A stretch of 64,000 bases of DNA from an uncultured Francisella sp. (GTDB lineage: Bacteria; Pseudomonadota; Gammaproteobacteria; Burkholderiales; Neisseriaceae). The position numbers and the translations under genes are program-made. The notes below the pieces were generated by a model. That model ran no database searches. It was not told the origin of the DNA and was given only the letters and a program-made list of their open reading frames with translations. Below, piece after piece: positions 40,567-52,854 of the stretch. Location: NCBI GenBank assembly GCA_943913655.1, contig CALTZA010000003.1, positions 1 through 64,000 of the forward strand, written 5' to 3'. How positions within the stretch are numbered: the stretch's first letter is position 1; the number at the start of each line of letters is the position of its first letter.

Positions 40567-41078
40567 GAGTCACTCCCTAATATCTCCTCAACTGATAAAC
40601 CTCTTTTATATGCAATCTCACTTGGTGTTTTTATTCTAGATAAAGCATCTAAAGTTGCACGCACAATATTATAGGGATTAGTAGAACCATAGATTTTGGC
40701 AGATACATCATGTACACCAAGCACATCAAATATCATTCGCATTGGCCCTCCAGCCTTCACTCCACTACCTTCCTTTGCTGGTTGCATGAAAACTCGCGTT
40801 GCACCGTTTTTGCCTTCTACATGATGATGAATAGTACGGTCTTTCAAAGGTATCTTGACTAAGTTTTTACGAGCTTGATCCTTGGCTTTTTGAATCGCTA
40901 ATGGAACTTCTTTTGCTTTACCTTTACCCATACCAACCTGTCCATCGCCATTGCCAATCACAACTAGTGCTGCAAAAGACATAATACGACCGCCTTTGAC
41001 TACCTTAGTTACCCGATTAACCGCAACCATTTTCTCTAGTAGGCCATCGCCACGTTCTTCTATTACCTTTTTCACCAT
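40563..41078 (-). CDS. rpsE: 30S ribosomal protein S5
   Basis: S5 contributes to decoding fidelity and the mRNA entry helicase. The 171-residue product has the double-stranded RNA-binding fold with [30 protein letters not shown] and the C-terminal [23 protein letters not shown]. Its stop overlaps the rpmD start by 4 bases. Confidence 0.98.
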   Translation of the reverse strand: MVKKVIEERGDGLLEKMVAVNRVTKVVKGGRIMSFAALVVIGNGDGQVGMGKGKAKEVPLAIQKAKDQARKNLVKIPLKDRTIHHHVEGKNGATRVFMQPAKEGSGVKAGGPMRMIFDVLGVHDVSAKIYGSTNPYNIVRATLDALSRIKTPSEIAYKRGLSVEEILGSDS

Positions 41079-41100
41079 TCTTTTAACTCTCCCCCAGTCC

Positions 41101-41454
41101 TTAGCAAACTAAACCATTCTCTCTTAGGGCTTCTGCCAAGGCTTTCACCCGACCATGGTACTTATAACCTGATCGATCAAAGGCAACTTGAGTAATCCCT
41201 GCAGATTTAGCACGCTCAGCTACTAATTTACCCACCTCTGAAGCAACTTCTTTATTATTACCCGACTTATATTTAGAACGAATAGCAGTTTCTAAACTAG
41301 AGGCCTGCGCTAATACTCTCGCACCTTCTGCAGATAAAAGCTGCGCGTAAATATTGTTGTTACTGCGATATACCGTCAATCGATTCATTTTTGAGGCAGC
41401 GATTTTGGCGCGCCCTCTTTTCGCTCGACGCAATCTTTCTTCTTTTTTATTCAT
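41101..41454 (-). CDS. rplR: 50S ribosomal protein L18
   Basis: L18 binds 5S rRNA with L5 and L25. The 117-residue product contains [16 protein letters not shown] and [24 protein letters not shown]. It ends VC where E. coli ends QF; this is a small difference at the extreme C-terminus. Order rplF-rplR-rpsE is standard. Confidence 0.98.
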   Translation of the reverse strand: MNKKEERLRRAKRGRAKIAASKMNRLTVYRSNNNIYAQLLSAEGARVLAQASSLETAIRSKYKSGNNKEVASEVGKLVAERAKSAGITQVAFDRSGYKYHGRVKALAEALRENGLVC

Positions 41455-41499
41455 GACACATCTCTCGCTATTTAATCCACTGATTCACTCTACTTTAAG

Positions 41500-42039
41500 C
41501 TATTTTTTCTTAGCCGTTTCTTTGATCATCACATGCTCATCGGCATAGCGAACACCCTTCCCCTTATATGGTTCTGGCGAGCGATAAGCGCGAATATTTG
41601 CCGCTGCCTGACCAACCTTTTGCTTATCAAAACCTGAAATAATAATCTCGGTTTGAGAGGGTGTTTCTGCACTAACCCCATCAGGCAATTCATAAACCAC
41701 AGGATGCGAAAAACCCAAAGATAAGTTAATTTTTTTACCTTGCGCTTGTGCACGATAACCCACACCTACTAACAATAGTTTTTTCTGAAAACCTTCTGTC
41801 ACACCTTGCACACAATTGGCAACCAAAGCGCGTAAAGTCCCAGATAAAGCATCTGCTGCTTGTATTTCACCAGAAGTTTCAAATTTAACCAAATCATTTT
41901 CAACTTTAACCTTAACCAGTTTTGGATCAAAGGCTTGGTAAATTTCTCCCTTCTTGCCTCTGACTACGATAGCGTGATTATCGATCCTTACTTCCACGCC
42001 TTGTGGAATCTTTACCGGATTTTTTGCTACTCTAGACAT
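41500..42039 (-). CDS. rplF: 50S ribosomal protein L6
   Basis: L6 sits by the sarcin-ricin loop at the factor-binding site. The 179-residue product starts [17 protein letters not shown] and contains [23 protein letters not shown] and the C-terminal [17 protein letters not shown]. Length is near the usual 177. Confidence 0.98.
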   Translation of the reverse strand: MSRVAKNPVKIPQGVEVRIDNHAIVVRGKKGEIYQAFDPKLVKVKVENDLVKFETSGEIQAADALSGTLRALVANCVQGVTEGFQKKLLLVGVGYRAQAQGKKINLSLGFSHPVVYELPDGVSAETPSQTEIIISGFDKQKVGQAAANIRAYRSPEPYKGKGVRYADEHVMIKETAKKK

Positions 42040-42060
42040 ACAACTTCTCCTTCAAGATAT

Positions 42061-42453
42061 TTAAGCCACAATACACAGCAATTCACCACCAACTTGATTG
42101 GTTCGTGCTTGTCGGTCTGTCATTAAACCATGTGAAGTACTCACAATAGTGATTCCAAGCCCATTCATCACGCTGGGTATATTTTTGCTGCTGCGATAAA
42201 TACGTAGACCGGGGCGAGAAATGCGTTTAATCATTTCAATTACTGGTTTTCCCGCATAATATTTGAGTTTAATTTCCAATATTGGATTTTTCTCCCCAGT
42301 GCGGGTATATCCCTGGATATAACCCTCTTTTTTAAGTACCTCCGCAATCGCGCACTTCAGTTTAGAAGCGGGCATCACTACCATGTCTTTACCTGAGCGC
42401 TGCCCATTACGAATGCGGGTCAACATATCAGCGATAGGATCATGCATACTCAT
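42061..42453 (-). CDS. rpsH: 30S ribosomal protein S8
   Basis: S8 binds the central domain of 16S rRNA and in E. coli represses the spc operon by binding mRNA near rplE. The 130-residue product begins [18 protein letters not shown] and has [23 protein letters not shown] and [13 protein letters not shown]. Whether the same autoregulation exists here cannot be read directly. Confidence 0.98.
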   Translation of the reverse strand: MSMHDPIADMLTRIRNGQRSGKDMVVMPASKLKCAIAEVLKKEGYIQGYTRTGEKNPILEIKLKYYAGKPVIEMIKRISRPGLRIYRSSKNIPSVMNGLGITIVSTSHGLMTDRQARTNQVGGELLCIVA

Positions 42454-42469
42454 TAGTTCATTTCCCCCA

Positions 42470-42775
42470 TTACCAACTCGATTTAATCACACCAGGAATC
42501 TCGCCATGCATTGCAATCTCACGGATCTTGGTACGACCTAAACCAAATTTTCTAAAAGTACCACGAGGCCTGCCGGTCAAGGCACATCGACGCCTTTGAC
42601 GAACTGGCATAGCATTACGCGGAATGGATTGAAACTTCAAACGCGCCTCAAATCTTTCTTCAGGGCTCGCATTAGAATCATTGATTACTTTAAAGATTGC
42701 TTCACGCTTGGCTGCATATCTATGAGCCAAGCGCTTACGTTTAATATCTCTGTAAATTAGTGATTTTTTTGCCAT
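42470..42775 (-). CDS. rpsN: 30S ribosomal protein S14
   Basis: S14 is a 30S head protein. The 101-residue product is the long zinc-free form (no CxxC pairs), starting [20 protein letters not shown] and ending with [39 protein letters not shown]. It lies 7 bases after rplE. Confidence 0.98.
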   Translation of the reverse strand: MAKKSLIYRDIKRKRLAHRYAAKREAIFKVINDSNASPEERFEARLKFQSIPRNAMPVRQRRRCALTGRPRGTFRKFGLGRTKIREIAMHGEIPGVIKSSW

Positions 42776-42782
42776 ATTATAT

Positions 42783-43322
42783 TTAACTCTTAAATGGAAA
42801 ATTCATCAAAGTAAGCAACTCCCTTGCTTCTTCATCAGTTTTCGCAGTCGTAGTAACAGTGACATTCAATCCTCGCAAAGTATCTATTTTGTCATATTCA
42901 ATCTCGGGGAAAATAATCTGCTCTTTTAAACCCATATTAAAATTGCCTCTACCGTCAAATGCTTTCGGGTTCAAACCACGAAAATCACGAATGCGCGGCA
43001 AAGATACCATAACCAATCTTTCCAAAAACTCATACATTCTTTGGCGACGTAATGTAACTTTGCACCCAATTGGATAACCATCACGGATTTTAAAGCCTGC
43101 TATTGATTTTTTTGCTTTGGTAATGATGGGCTTTTGACCAGAAATTTTAGCTAAGTCACTCATCGCATATTCCATTACTTTTTTATTACCAACAGTTCCC
43201 CCCACTCCAATATTTAAGGTTACTTTCTCGATGCGGGGGACCTCCATAATGGATTTATAGCCCATTTTTTTCATTAGCCGAGGTGCAATTTCTTCCAAAT
43301 ACCGCTTTCTTAAATTAGACAT
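42783..43322 (-). CDS. rplE: 50S ribosomal protein L5
   Basis: L5 binds 5S rRNA and contacts P-site tRNA. From the ATG at 43322 (AGGA a few bases upstream) it has 179 residues, with [18 protein letters not shown], the P-loop-like segment and [33 protein letters not shown]. An ATG at 43334 overlapping the rplX stop is an alternative four codons longer. Confidence 0.97.
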   Translation of the reverse strand: MSNLRKRYLEEIAPRLMKKMGYKSIMEVPRIEKVTLNIGVGGTVGNKKVMEYAMSDLAKISGQKPIITKAKKSIAGFKIRDGYPIGCKVTLRRQRMYEFLERLVMVSLPRIRDFRGLNPKAFDGRGNFNMGLKEQIIFPEIEYDKIDTLRGLNVTVTTTAKTDEEARELLTLMNFPFKS

Positions 43323-43330
43323 TTTTATCC

Positions 43331-43660
43331 TCATTTGTTTTTAACAGGCTGCCCATCAGATTTAAACACACGAATACGACGCGTCTTCTTACCTTCTTCT
43401 TTGACTAATTGAATTCCTACCCGATCAGCTTTCTTAGCATTAGGATTCCAAATTGCCACATTGGATATAGCAATCGGCATGTATTTAACGATAATCCCTC
43501 CAGGATCATTGTTATTAGGATTGGGTTTAGTATGGCGGCGAGCAGCATTAACTCCTTCCACCACTGCTTTTTGTCCAATCACATTAATCACTTTACCTTG
43601 ACGCCCTTTATCCTTACCTGCAATAACAATGACTTCATCATCCTTGTGAATTTTTCTCAT
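43331..43660 (-). CDS. rplX: 50S ribosomal protein L24
   Basis: L24 starts 50S assembly on the 5' end of 23S rRNA. From the ATG at 43660 it has 109 residues, with the KOW motif [20 protein letters not shown]. The frame is open upstream into rplN, but the family start is MRKIHKDD. The gap to the rplN stop is 13 bases. Confidence 0.97.
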   Translation of the reverse strand: MRKIHKDDEVIVIAGKDKGRQGKVINVIGQKAVVEGVNAARRHTKPNPNNNDPGGIIVKYMPIAISNVAIWNPNAKKADRVGIQLVKEEGKKTRRIRVFKSDGQPVKNK

Positions 43661-43673
43661 GATATCTTTAATC

Positions 43674-44042
43674 CTAAATAACTTCTGGTGCAAGAGAGAC
43701 AATCTTCATAAAGCGCTCTGAGCGCAGCTCCCTAGTCACTGGTCCGAAAATACGTGTACCTAGAGGTTCTAACTTAGTATTCAGCAAAACAGCTGCATTC
43801 TTATCAAATTTGATCACATTACCATCAGGACGACGGATCCCCTTAGCTGTTCTTACAACGACGGCGCTGTATACATCTCCTTTTTTTACACGGCCATGTG
43901 GTGCTGCATCTTTTACTGTCACCTTTACAATGTCACCTACACTTGCATAACGGCGTTTAGAGCCCCCCAAGACTTTAATACACATAACTTTTCTTGCACC
44001 AGAGTTATCGGCCACATCTAACATGGTTTGCACTTGGATCAT
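43674..44042 (-). CDS. rplN: 50S ribosomal protein L14
   Basis: L14 forms an intersubunit bridge and is the first gene of the spc series. From the ATG at 44042 it has the standard 122 residues, [19 protein letters not shown] to SLAPEVI. AAGGTGA lies before the ATG. The frame is open five codons further up, but the family starts here. A promoter-like region lies in the 268 bases upstream. Confidence 0.98.
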   Translation of the reverse strand: MIQVQTMLDVADNSGARKVMCIKVLGGSKRRYASVGDIVKVTVKDAAPHGRVKKGDVYSAVVVRTAKGIRRPDGNVIKFDKNAAVLLNTKLEPLGTRIFGPVTRELRSERFMKIVSLAPEVI

Positions 44043-44205
44043 AATGATCACCTTCACCTAAATTTGCATAATTAAACAGCACACCAACTTAGCTTTTCAG
44101 AACTCGAAACCTTATCATCCATTTCAGCGCCTAAAATTAGGCGATACACCGAACCAGTCCTGGTCCCCGCTTTGAGGTATGTGCACTTGACAAAAAAAGA
44201 TCGCT

Positions 44206-44235
44206 ATTATAACACCATATCTTTCTTATCAACAA
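44206..44235 (-). promoter_or_regulatory. spc-operon promoter before rplN
   Basis: A perfect TATAAT (minus strand, 44206-44211) has TTGTTG at 44230-44235 with an 18-base spacer (or TTGATA at 44227-44232 with 15). It lies about 165 bases upstream of rplN, in the gap where E. coli places Pspc. The leader holds a CGCCTAA/TTAGGCG hairpin (around 44129-44145). A weak hairpin CTGGT/GCCAG followed by T-rich sequence (44248-44273) just after rpsQ may end or slow S10 transcription. Confidence 0.7.
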
Positions 44236-44310
44236 TAGGTTAGTAAAATAAAAACTGGCAAAATAAGACCAGCCTCTTCACTTCTAACTCATTCACTAAA
44301 AATTCTTTAT

Positions 44311-44577
44311 TTAAATAACTTTTTCTTTTTCAAGCACTTGAATCACTTTCCAAGCTTTTGTCTTAGAGATAGGTCTGCCCTCTGCAATACGAACTACATC
44401 GCCTACTGTACATTGGTTATCTGCATCATGTGCATGAATTTTGGTACTTTTTCGTACAAATTTACCATAAAGAGGGTGCTTTACTTTTCTTTCCACCAAT
44501 ACTGTAACAGTTTTATCCATTTTATCACTAACCACTTTACCAATAGTGGTTCGAATGTTTTTCACATGTTCATTCAT
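44311..44577 (-). CDS. rpsQ: 30S ribosomal protein S17
   Basis: S17 is an OB-fold primary 16S rRNA binder. The 88-residue product has [31 protein letters not shown] and the [15 protein letters not shown] segment [22 protein letters not shown]. It overlaps rpmC by 4 bases and is the last gene of the S10 series. Confidence 0.98.
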   Translation of the reverse strand: MNEHVKNIRTTIGKVVSDKMDKTVTVLVERKVKHPLYGKFVRKSTKIHAHDADNQCTVGDVVRIAEGRPISKTKAWKVIQVLEKEKVI

Positions 44578-44774
44578 TGCTTAGATTCCCTTTTCTTCTC
44601 AGCTAGAATGGTTTTAGCGCGAGCAATTTCGGTTTTAATTCGTTTAATCTCACTAGTTTTAGTCAATTGACCAGCAGATTTTTGCATTCTTAATTCAAAC
44701 CTGGTGCGACTTAAATCCAAAATTTCTTTTTCTAGCTCTGCTTCATTTTTTGCTCTTAATTCTTTGATATCCAT
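44574..44774 (-). CDS. rpmC: 50S ribosomal protein L29
   Basis: L29 lies at the tunnel exit and helps dock trigger factor and SRP. The 66-residue all-helical product contains [27 protein letters not shown] and [18 protein letters not shown]. It starts on the last base of the rplP stop (TAATG) and overlaps rpsQ by 4. Confidence 0.98.
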   Translation of the reverse strand: MDIKELRAKNEAELEKEILDLSRTRFELRMQKSAGQLTKTSEIKRIKTEIARAKTILAEKKRESKQ

Positions 44775-45190
44775 TATTGCCCCACTTGCCTTGTTACAAA
44801 TACGGTTGGTATTGGTAATTTTGCCGCTGCTAATGAAAGTGCCTGACGAGCTAAAGCTTCTGGTACTCCATCCATTTCATAAAGCACCTTACCAGGACGA
44901 ATCTCACTCACAAAGTACTCAGGTGATCCTTTGCCCCCTCCCATTCGCACTCCAATTGCTTTTTCTGTAATTGGTTTATCAGGAAATATTCGAATCCAGA
45001 TCCGCCCTCCACGCTTAACATGTCGTGTCATAGCACGGCGAGCTGCTTCAATTTGTCTTGCAGTTAACCTACCTCGACCAGTCGCCTTTAAGCCAAAATC
45101 ACCAAATTCAATCTTATTGCCATTAGTGGCAATCCCTGTATTACGACCCTTTTGCTGTTTGCGAAACTTCATCCTATTTGGTTGTAGCAT
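44774..45190 (-). CDS. rplP: 50S ribosomal protein L16
   Basis: L16 shapes the A-site tRNA channel. The 138-residue product begins [19 protein letters not shown] and contains [31 protein letters not shown] and [28 protein letters not shown]. The start lies 17 bases inside the 3' end of rpsC, a deeper overlap than elsewhere in the series, but the N-terminus is canonical. Confidence 0.98.
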   Translation of the reverse strand: MLQPNRMKFRKQQKGRNTGIATNGNKIEFGDFGLKATGRGRLTARQIEAARRAMTRHVKRGGRIWIRIFPDKPITEKAIGVRMGGGKGSPEYFVSEIRPGKVLYEMDGVPEALARQALSLAAAKLPIPTVFVTRQVGQ

Positions 45191-45875
45191 TTCTTACACC
45201 TGTTTTTCTCTTACTAAGTGGGGATTTATCATCAGCTATATGATCAGTTGAGCCAATTTCTCCCTTATATATCCAAACCTTAACTCCAATAATTCCATAA
45301 GTGGTTTGTGCCTGGCTGGTTGCATAATCAACATCTGCACGCAAAGTATGTAAAGGAACACGGCCTTCGCGATACCATTCGCTTCTTGCAATATCAATAC
45401 CATTGAGGCGACCAGAGCACATAATCTTAATACCGCGAGCTCCTTGACGCATTGCATTTTGCATTGCCCTTCTCATAGCACGACGAAACGCAACCCGTTT
45501 CTCTAATTGCTGAGAGATACTATCTGCTGTGACCTGGGCATTTAATTCAGGTTTGCGAATTTCTTCAATATTGATATGTACTGGTACATCCAAGAGCTTT
45601 TGCAAATCTTTCTTTAAGAGTTCAACTCCCTCACCCTTTTTACCAATCACCACTCCAGGACGCGCACTGTGGATAGTGATAGTGGCAGATTTTGCAGGAC
45701 GCTCAATCACAATCTTACCGATCAAAGCACCATTTAGTTTTTTTTGAAGAAAATTCCTAATATCAATATCTTGTTTTAAAAGTTGAGAAAAATCCTTGGT
45801 CTTTGCAAACCATCTGGAATCCCAATTCTTATTTACCGACAAACGAAATCCGGTAGGATTTATTTTTTGACCCAT
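45174..45875 (-). CDS. rpsC: 30S ribosomal protein S3
   Basis: S3 lines the mRNA entry tunnel. The 233-residue product starts [12 protein letters not shown], has the KH domain ([20 protein letters not shown]) and the C-terminal domain ([30 protein letters not shown]). Length equals E. coli S3 (233). Confidence 0.98.
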   Translation of the reverse strand: MGQKINPTGFRLSVNKNWDSRWFAKTKDFSQLLKQDIDIRNFLQKKLNGALIGKIVIERPAKSATITIHSARPGVVIGKKGEGVELLKKDLQKLLDVPVHINIEEIRKPELNAQVTADSISQQLEKRVAFRRAMRRAMQNAMRQGARGIKIMCSGRLNGIDIARSEWYREGRVPLHTLRADVDYATSQAQTTYGIIGVKVWIYKGEIGSTDHIADDKSPLSKRKTGVRNATTK

Positions 45876-45884
45876 TATTTTCCC

Positions 45885-46217
45885 CTACTCACTCAAGACC
45901 ACATTGATATGACAAGTCTGTTTTTCAATGTGGTTACCACGACCTTTAGCTCGAGCTCTAAAACGTTTTAAACTACTAGCCTTATCAATAAAAATTTCAG
46001 ATACTTTCAATAAATCAATATCTGCACCTTCATTACTTTCCGCATTAGCAATAGCAGACAGCATTACTTTACGCACTAACATAGCTGCCTTTTGTGGGCT
46101 AAAAGTCAAGATGTTTAAGGCATCTTCGACCTGCTTACCTCGTACCATATCAGCAACCAAACGCGCCTTTTGTGCAGAAATTCTTGCGTTTTTATGATTC
46201 GCTTTCACTTTCATCAT
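45885..46217 (-). CDS. rplV: 50S ribosomal protein L22
   Basis: L22 reaches into the exit tunnel. The 110-residue product contains [28 protein letters not shown] and the hairpin [19 protein letters not shown]. The hairpin has no deletion of the kind that gives macrolide resistance. Confidence 0.98.
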   Translation of the reverse strand: MMKVKANHKNARISAQKARLVADMVRGKQVEDALNILTFSPQKAAMLVRKVMLSAIANAESNEGADIDLLKVSEIFIDKASSLKRFRARAKGRGNHIEKQTCHINVVLSE

Positions 46218-46226
46218 CTTATCCTT

Positions 46227-46502
46227 CTATTTTTTCGCTTTTTTATCGGCCAAATGACCTTTGAAGGTACGGGTTAAAGAAAATTCACCTAATTTATGCC
46301 CAACCATAGTATCGCTAATATACACAGGGATGTGCGCACGACCATTATGGACTGCAATAGTTAAGCCTATAAAATCAGGCAAGATGGTTGAACGACGAGA
46401 CCAAGTTTTAATAGGGCGCTTATCATTATTCGCCTTGGCTGCATCTATTTTTTTCAATAGATGTAAATCAACATAAGGACCTTTTTTAAGAGAACGAGAC
46501 AT
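46227..46502 (-). CDS. rpsS: 30S ribosomal protein S19
   Basis: S19 pairs with S13 in the 30S head. The 91-residue product [18 protein letters not shown] contains [32 protein letters not shown] and [16 protein letters not shown]. Normal length and order. Confidence 0.98.
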   Translation of the reverse strand: MSRSLKKGPYVDLHLLKKIDAAKANNDKRPIKTWSRRSTILPDFIGLTIAVHNGRAHIPVYISDTMVGHKLGEFSLTRTFKGHLADKKAKK

Positions 46503-46515
46503 ATATAACTACCCT

Positions 46516-47346
46516 TTATTTTGAATAACGACGACGAACAATCATATTATCGGTCCGTTTATTAGAACGGGTACGATATCCTTTGGTTGGAGTTCCCCAT
46601 GGACTCACTGGCACGCGAGCTTCCCCTGTTTTACCCTCTCCTCCACCATGTGGATGGTCGATAGGATTCATAGCAACCCCACGCACAGTCGGTCTAATTC
46701 CTCGCCAACGATTGGCACCTGCTTTGCCTATTTTTCGAGCACTTTGCTCCTCATTTCCCACTTCACCAATGGTGGCGCGGCAATTAATTAACACTTTGCG
46801 AATTTCTCCAGAACGTAAACGTAATTGCGCATAAACCCCTTCCTTGGCTAACAAAGTTGCAGAAGAACCGGCAGCGCGTGCTAACTGCGCTCCTTTACCT
46901 GGCTTTAATTCAACGCAATGCACTGTTGTTCCTACTGGGATATTTTGAATTGGTAAATGATTTCCTACTTTAATTGGAGCATTAGGTCCCGAATAAAGCT
47001 CATCACCTATCTCAATACCTCTAGGTGCAATAATGTAACTACGCATCCCATCGATAAAGCATATTAAAGCAATCAAAGCATTGCGGTTTGGATCATACTC
47101 AATTCTTTCAACTTTAGAAGAGATACCATCTTTCGCATTCCTTTTAAAATCAACCAAACGGTAATGTTTCTTATGACCTCCACCTTTGTGGCGCGTGGTA
47201 ATGCGGCCCAAGTTATTTCGTCCAGAAACACGCTTTTTCTTTTCCAGCAAAGGAGCATAGGGTGCACCTTGATACACGTTCTCTGGTCTAACACGGATCA
47301 TGCCGCGTAAGCCAGCAGAAGTAGGATTCATTTTAATAATAGCCAT
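46516..47346 (-). CDS. rplB: 50S ribosomal protein L2
   Basis: L2 is required for subunit joining and peptidyl transfer. The 276-residue product contains [22 protein letters not shown], the catalytic-site histidine region [18 protein letters not shown] and the basic C-terminus. Normal length (E. coli 273). Confidence 0.98.
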   Translation of the reverse strand: MAIIKMNPTSAGLRGMIRVRPENVYQGAPYAPLLEKKKRVSGRNNLGRITTRHKGGGHKKHYRLVDFKRNAKDGISSKVERIEYDPNRNALIALICFIDGMRSYIIAPRGIEIGDELYSGPNAPIKVGNHLPIQNIPVGTTVHCVELKPGKGAQLARAAGSSATLLAKEGVYAQLRLRSGEIRKVLINCRATIGEVGNEEQSARKIGKAGANRWRGIRPTVRGVAMNPIDHPHGGGEGKTGEARVPVSPWGTPTKGYRTRSNKRTDNMIVRRRYSK

Positions 47347-47349
47347 AGC

Positions 47350-47667
47350 CTAATTTTTTACCCCACTAATATTGGTTGCATTCTCTAAACTTAAGTTTTG
47401 ACCAGGAGCCAAAGTGATATAGGCCTTCTTACTATCCTGGCGTTTACCCATATAACGACCAAAACGCTTCGTTTTACCCATCTGTCTTACGGTATTCACT
47501 GCAATCAATTCAGTTTCAAATAACGTCTCTACTGCTGCCTTGATCTCTTTTTTAGTTGCATCTTTTAAAACCCATAAGGTAATACGATTACCCTGCTCAG
47601 CTAAACCATTACTTTTTTCTGAAACTACAGGAGCAAGAATAATACTCATCAATCGTTTCATGTTCAT
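47350..47667 (-). CDS. rplW: 50S ribosomal protein L23
   Basis: L23 docks trigger factor and SRP at the tunnel exit. The 105-residue product contains [32 protein letters not shown] and [13 protein letters not shown]. Its ATG overlaps the rplD stop (ATGA). The internal ATG at codon 3 is a possible alternative start. Confidence 0.97.
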   Translation of the reverse strand: MNMKRLMSIILAPVVSEKSNGLAEQGNRITLWVLKDATKKEIKAAVETLFETELIAVNTVRQMGKTKRFGRYMGKRQDSKKAYITLAPGQNLSLENATNISGVKN

Positions 47668-48284
47668 GATAATTGCTCCTCTAAGCGACTCACTGCATCT
47701 TTTGTTAGAATAACCCGATGATAATAAAGCAAACTATAAGGATTAATTTTTTGGGTCTCTAAAACAAGAGTAGTAGCTAAATTACGACTAGACAGATAAA
47801 CATTTTCTGTAATTTCATTGGTCAAAAATAAAGTCTTCTCTAATCCAATTGCCGTCATCTCTCTAACAAAATCTCTCGTTTTAGGAGAAGAAGCACTTAA
47901 CTCTTCAATAACAAATAAGCGCTCATCTCTGGCCAATTGAGATAAAATAGTGGCCATTCCAGCACGATACATTTTTTTATTAATCTTTTGCGAAAAACTC
48001 TCCCAAGGTTTACTTGGGAAAGCGCGACCACCCTTACGCCATAAGGGTGAGGCAACAGAGCCAGCTCTAGCGCGACCAGTTCCTTTTTGACGCCACGGTT
48101 TCTTTGTTGAATGACGAACTTCTGCTCTTGTCTTTTGCGCCCTTGTGCCTTGCCTTGCATTTGCCAAATAAGCAGTAACCAACTGATGTACTAACGATTC
48201 ATTGTACTCTCTAGCAAACAAACTATCTGGGGCTGTAATATGACCCGCTAATGAACCTTGTTTATCAATTAACTTTAGCTCCAT
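47664..48284 (-). CDS. rplD: 50S ribosomal protein L4
   Basis: L4 lines the exit tunnel and, in E. coli, represses the S10 operon. The 206-residue product contains [37 protein letters not shown] split across the tunnel loop. It starts on the final base of the rplC stop (TAATG). A structured leader lies before rplC, the place where L4 could act if regulation is conserved. Confidence 0.97.
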   Translation of the reverse strand: MELKLIDKQGSLAGHITAPDSLFAREYNESLVHQLVTAYLANARQGTRAQKTRAEVRHSTKKPWRQKGTGRARAGSVASPLWRKGGRAFPSKPWESFSQKINKKMYRAGMATILSQLARDERLFVIEELSASSPKTRDFVREMTAIGLEKTLFLTNEITENVYLSSRNLATTLVLETQKINPYSLLYYHRVILTKDAVSRLEEQLS

Positions 48285-48931
48285 TAAATCGCCCCTTTCT
48301 TCACACTAGGACGAATCACCACTCTTGTATTTACTGTGCCAGGGACAGCACCTTTGATCAAAAGCAACTTTTTACCTTCATCTACCCTAATAACCACCAA
48401 ATTTTGCGTAGTGACGCTTTTTCCACCTAACCGTCCGGGCATTTTTTTACCTTTAAAAACACGACCAGGGTCTTGACACTGCCCAATAGAACCAGGAGCT
48501 CTATGTGAAAGAGAATTACCGTGAGAAGCACGTTGCGATCTAAAATTATGACGTTTTATGTTGCCAGAAAAACCTTTACCTTTGCTCACTGCTGTCACAT
48601 CAACAAACTGACCACTTGTAAACAAGTTGACATCAAAAGGATTCCCAACTTGCAGTTCCTGTAACCTCGACTCATCTACTCTGAATTCAAGTAATCCGCG
48701 ACCTGCCTCAATACCAGCCTTAGCAAAATGCCCAGCCTGCGGCTTATTAACGCGGTTTGCCTTTTTTGAACCGAAAGACACTTGTACAGCATTATAACCG
48801 TCTGTCATTTCGGATTTTTTTTGAGCCACATAGTTGGTCGATACCTCAAGCACTGTGACAGGGATAGCTTCGCCTTTTTCACCGAAAACCCTTGTCATAC
48901 CAACTTTACGCCCTACCAGACCTAAAGCCAT
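48284..48931 (-). CDS. rplC: 50S ribosomal protein L3
   Basis: L3 is an early 50S assembly protein reaching the peptidyl-transferase centre. The product of about 215 residues starts [20 protein letters not shown] and contains [33 protein letters not shown]. Two tandem ATGs (48934 and 48931) follow GAGGTAAAG; the family start is the second. It is separated from rpsJ by 232 bases that hold a promoter-like sequence and a hairpin. Confidence 0.97.
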   Translation of the reverse strand: MALGLVGRKVGMTRVFGEKGEAIPVTVLEVSTNYVAQKKSEMTDGYNAVQVSFGSKKANRVNKPQAGHFAKAGIEAGRGLLEFRVDESRLQELQVGNPFDVNLFTSGQFVDVTAVSKGKGFSGNIKRHNFRSQRASHGNSLSHRAPGSIGQCQDPGRVFKGKKMPGRLGGKSVTTQNLVVIRVDEGKKLLLIKGAVPGTVNTRVVIRPSVKKGAI

Positions 48932-49012
48932 CATCTTTACCTCATTATACTAATTATCAAACTTATGTGATTGCGACTGATCACTAAGCTAAACTTTAGC
49001 AACTTGATCCCC

Positions 49013-49039
49013 CCCTGTCACTCATCAATTTTGACAGGG
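49013..49039 (-). promoter_or_regulatory. leader hairpin before rplC
   Basis: CCCTGTCA and TGACAGGG form a perfect 8-bp stem with an 11-base loop in the transcript that starts at the upstream promoter. The next few bases are G-rich, not T-rich, so it is not a terminator. A second short hairpin (GCTAAA/TTTAGC, 48988-49000) lies between it and rplC. This could be an L4-type control leader. Confidence 0.5.
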
Positions 49040-49056
49040 AAAAGATTAAGCTTACT

Positions 49057-49085
49057 ATTATAGCTATTTTCTACATTAAAAACAA
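49057..49085 (-). promoter_or_regulatory. promoter between rpsJ and rplC
   Basis: A perfect TATAAT (49057-49062) has TTGTTT at 49080-49085 with a 17-base spacer. It lies about 125 bases before the rplC start, so the S10 genes from rplC on can be transcribed independently of rpsJ and the str genes. Confidence 0.75.
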
Positions 49086-49163
49086 GCTCACTTTATTAAA
49101 ACCAACGCAGCAACAGTAAAAATAATTTCCTACAATCCGTTATATCGTTATCTTCCAAAAACT

Positions 49164-49475
49164 TTACTGTACTTTAATTTCTACATCAACGCCTGCAGGT
49201 AAATCTAGCTTCATCAATGCATCAGTGGTCTTATCTGTCCAATCCACAATATCCATTAAACGCAAATGTGTTCTAATTTCCAACTGTTCGCGAGAAGTCT
49301 TATTAACATGTGGTGAACGAAGGATATTAAAGCGTTCCAATTTGGTTGGTAAAGGAATAGGTCCCTTAACAACAGCACCTGTACGTTTTGCTGTATCAAC
49401 AATTCCACGTGCGGAATGGTCAATTAGATTGTAATCATAAGCCTTTAAACGAATTCTAATTTTCTGGGTCGACAT
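49164..49475 (-). CDS. rpsJ: 30S ribosomal protein S10
   Basis: S10 is a 30S head protein and, with NusB, part of antitermination complexes. The 103-residue product [34 protein letters not shown] has the standard length and ends VDVEIKVQ. It lies 13 bases after tuf and is cut off from rplC by a promoter-bearing gap, so it appears to belong to the str transcript. Confidence 0.98.
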   Translation of the reverse strand: MSTQKIRIRLKAYDYNLIDHSARGIVDTAKRTGAVVKGPIPLPTKLERFNILRSPHVNKTSREQLEIRTHLRLMDIVDWTDKTTDALMKLDLPAGVDVEIKVQ

Positions 49476-49488
49476 AATAATTTATCCT

Positions 49489-50679
<1,191 letters not shown>

Positions 50680-50730
50680 CACTCATCCCTTATACAAACA
50701 GTTAAAGAACAATACTGGTATACCAGCAAA

Positions 50731-52830
50731 TTACGATTTTCTATTTTCAATTACTTTTTCCGCTACTTGTCTTGGAGCCTCAGCATAGTGTTTAAACTCC
50801 ATACTATAAGTGGCTCTACCTTGTGTTAAAGACCGCAAAGAAGTCGCATAACCAAACATCTCAGATAATGGAACTTCGGCTCGAATCTTCTTGCCACCAA
50901 GACCATCATCATCCATTCCCTGCACGATACCACGACGAGTGGATAAATCACCCATCACATCACCCATGTATTCCTCAGGAGTCTCAACTTCTACCGCCAT
51001 TATCGGCTCTAACAACACCGGATTGGCTTTTCTCATGCCATCTTTAAACGCCATTGAACCAGCTAACTCAAAAGCCAATTGTGATGAATCAACATCATGA
51101 TAAGAACCAAAAATTAAACGTGCACGAACATCAACGACTGGATAGCCGGCAAGTACACCATTTTGTAAAGTATCTTTAATGCCCTTATCAACCGAGGGAA
51201 TGAACTCCTTTGGCACAACCCCGCCCTTGATTTCATCAACAAACTCATAACCGGAACCTGGTTCAAGGGGTTCTAACTTTAATACTACATGACCATACTG
51301 TCCTTTACCACCAGACTGTTTAATATGTTTGCCTTCTGATTCCACCGCTTTACGAATGGTCTCACGGTAAGCTACTTGAGGTGCCCCCACTGCAGCTTCC
51401 ACCCCAAACTCACGCTTCATGCGATCAACAATAATTTCTAAATGTAATTCGCCCATACCAGAAATGATTGTTTGTCCTGATTCTTCATCAGAGCGTACAC
51501 GGAAAGAAGGATCTTCCTTAGCCAAACGGTTTAAGGCGAGTCCCATTTTTTCTTGGTCTGCTTTAGTTTTTGGTTCTACCGCCACATGAATCACCGGCTC
51601 AGGAAATTCCATTCTTTCCAAAATAATAGGCTGATCTTCAGAACTTAGGGTTTCACCTGTAATCACGTCCTTGAGCCCAATGGCTGCTGCAATGTCCCCT
51701 GCTCTAACCTCGTCAATTTCTTCTCGATCATCTGCCTTTAATTGCACCAAACGTCCAATGCGTTCACGCGTGCCTTTAATAGAGTTTATCACTGTATCAC
51801 CAGATTTTAGCACTCCAGAATAGACACGAATAAAAGTTAACTGACCAACATATTTATCATTCATTAATTTAAAAGCTAAGGCTGAGAATTTCTCACTATC
51901 ATCAGCTTTGCGAGTGGTTTTCTCTTTTTTGGTTGTTTCACCTTCTACTGGAGGAATATCAGTTGGTGCTGGCAGAAATTCAACAACTGCATCCAACATT
52001 CTTTGTACACCTTTATTTTTAAAGGCAGAACCGCAAAGAACCGGTTGAATCTCTGTTGATAAAGTCCTTTTTCTTAATGCCCGCACAATCTCTTTCTCAG
52101 TTAGCTCCTCACCATTTAAATATCGATCCATCATCTCTTCGCTGGATTCAGCGGCAGCTTCTAATAGCTTCTCACGCCACTCTTTGGCAGCTTCTCTTAA
52201 GTCATCTGGAATATCAATGTATTCGAACTTCGTACCCTGCGATGCCTCATCCCAAATAATACCCTTCATTTTGACCAAATCAACAACTCCACGGAAGTCT
52301 TCCTCAGCACCAATGGGAATTACAATCGGCACTGGATAAGCACGAAGTTTAGTTTTCATTTGCTCTACCGCACGGAAGAAATTAGCTCCTTGTCTATCCA
52401 TCTTGTTGATAAAAGCCAAGCGAGGCACTTTATATTTATTGGCTTGACGCCAAACAGTCTCAGATTGAGGCTGAACTCCTCCAACTGCACAATAAACCAT
52501 TACAGCACCATCAAGCACTCGCATTGAGCGTTCTACTTCCACGGTAAAGTCAACGTGTCCTGGCGTATCGATAATATTAAACCGATGTTTTGGAAATTGA
52601 TGTGCCATACCTTCCCAAAAGGTCGTAATAGCGGCTGAAGTGATGGTGATACCACGTTCTTTCTCTTGCTCCATCCAATCTGTGGTGGCCGCACCATCAT
52701 GGACCTCACCTAAGCGATGATTAATGCCTGTGTAAAACAAAATACGCTCTGTAGTAGTTGTTTTACCTGCATCAATATGCGCACTAATACCAATATTACG
52801 GTATAAACTAATAGGTGTTTGCCGAGCCAT
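50731..52830 (-). CDS. fusA: elongation factor G
   Basis: EF-G catalyses translocation and, with RRF, recycling. The 699-residue product starts [31 protein letters not shown], has [18 protein letters not shown] and the domain IV tip region [12 protein letters not shown]. Its codon use is like the rest of the window (AAA for Lys, CGT for Arg). A perfect palindrome CTGGTATACCAG lies in the 48-base gap to tuf. Confidence 0.98.
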   Translation of the reverse strand: MARQTPISLYRNIGISAHIDAGKTTTTERILFYTGINHRLGEVHDGAATTDWMEQEKERGITITSAAITTFWEGMAHQFPKHRFNIIDTPGHVDFTVEVERSMRVLDGAVMVYCAVGGVQPQSETVWRQANKYKVPRLAFINKMDRQGANFFRAVEQMKTKLRAYPVPIVIPIGAEEDFRGVVDLVKMKGIIWDEASQGTKFEYIDIPDDLREAAKEWREKLLEAAAESSEEMMDRYLNGEELTEKEIVRALRKRTLSTEIQPVLCGSAFKNKGVQRMLDAVVEFLPAPTDIPPVEGETTKKEKTTRKADDSEKFSALAFKLMNDKYVGQLTFIRVYSGVLKSGDTVINSIKGTRERIGRLVQLKADDREEIDEVRAGDIAAAIGLKDVITGETLSSEDQPIILERMEFPEPVIHVAVEPKTKADQEKMGLALNRLAKEDPSFRVRSDEESGQTIISGMGELHLEIIVDRMKREFGVEAAVGAPQVAYRETIRKAVESEGKHIKQSGGKGQYGHVVLKLEPLEPGSGYEFVDEIKGGVVPKEFIPSVDKGIKDTLQNGVLAGYPVVDVRARLIFGSYHDVDSSQLAFELAGSMAFKDGMRKANPVLLEPIMAVEVETPEEYMGDVMGDLSTRRGIVQGMDDDGLGGKKIRAEVPLSEMFGYATSLRSLTQGRATYSMEFKHYAEAPRQVAEKVIENRKS

Positions 52831-52854
52831 ACACTTCTACTCCTTAACAATAAT

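Noticed and set aside
40343..40639. A 98-codon plus-strand frame opposite the L30 extension.
   Set aside because: It is the mirror of a Ser/Lys-rich coding stretch, which gives open antisense frames; no ribosome-binding site or family match.
44338..44670. A 110-codon plus-strand frame across rpsQ and rpmC.
   Set aside because: It is an antisense shadow of two overlapping ribosomal genes.
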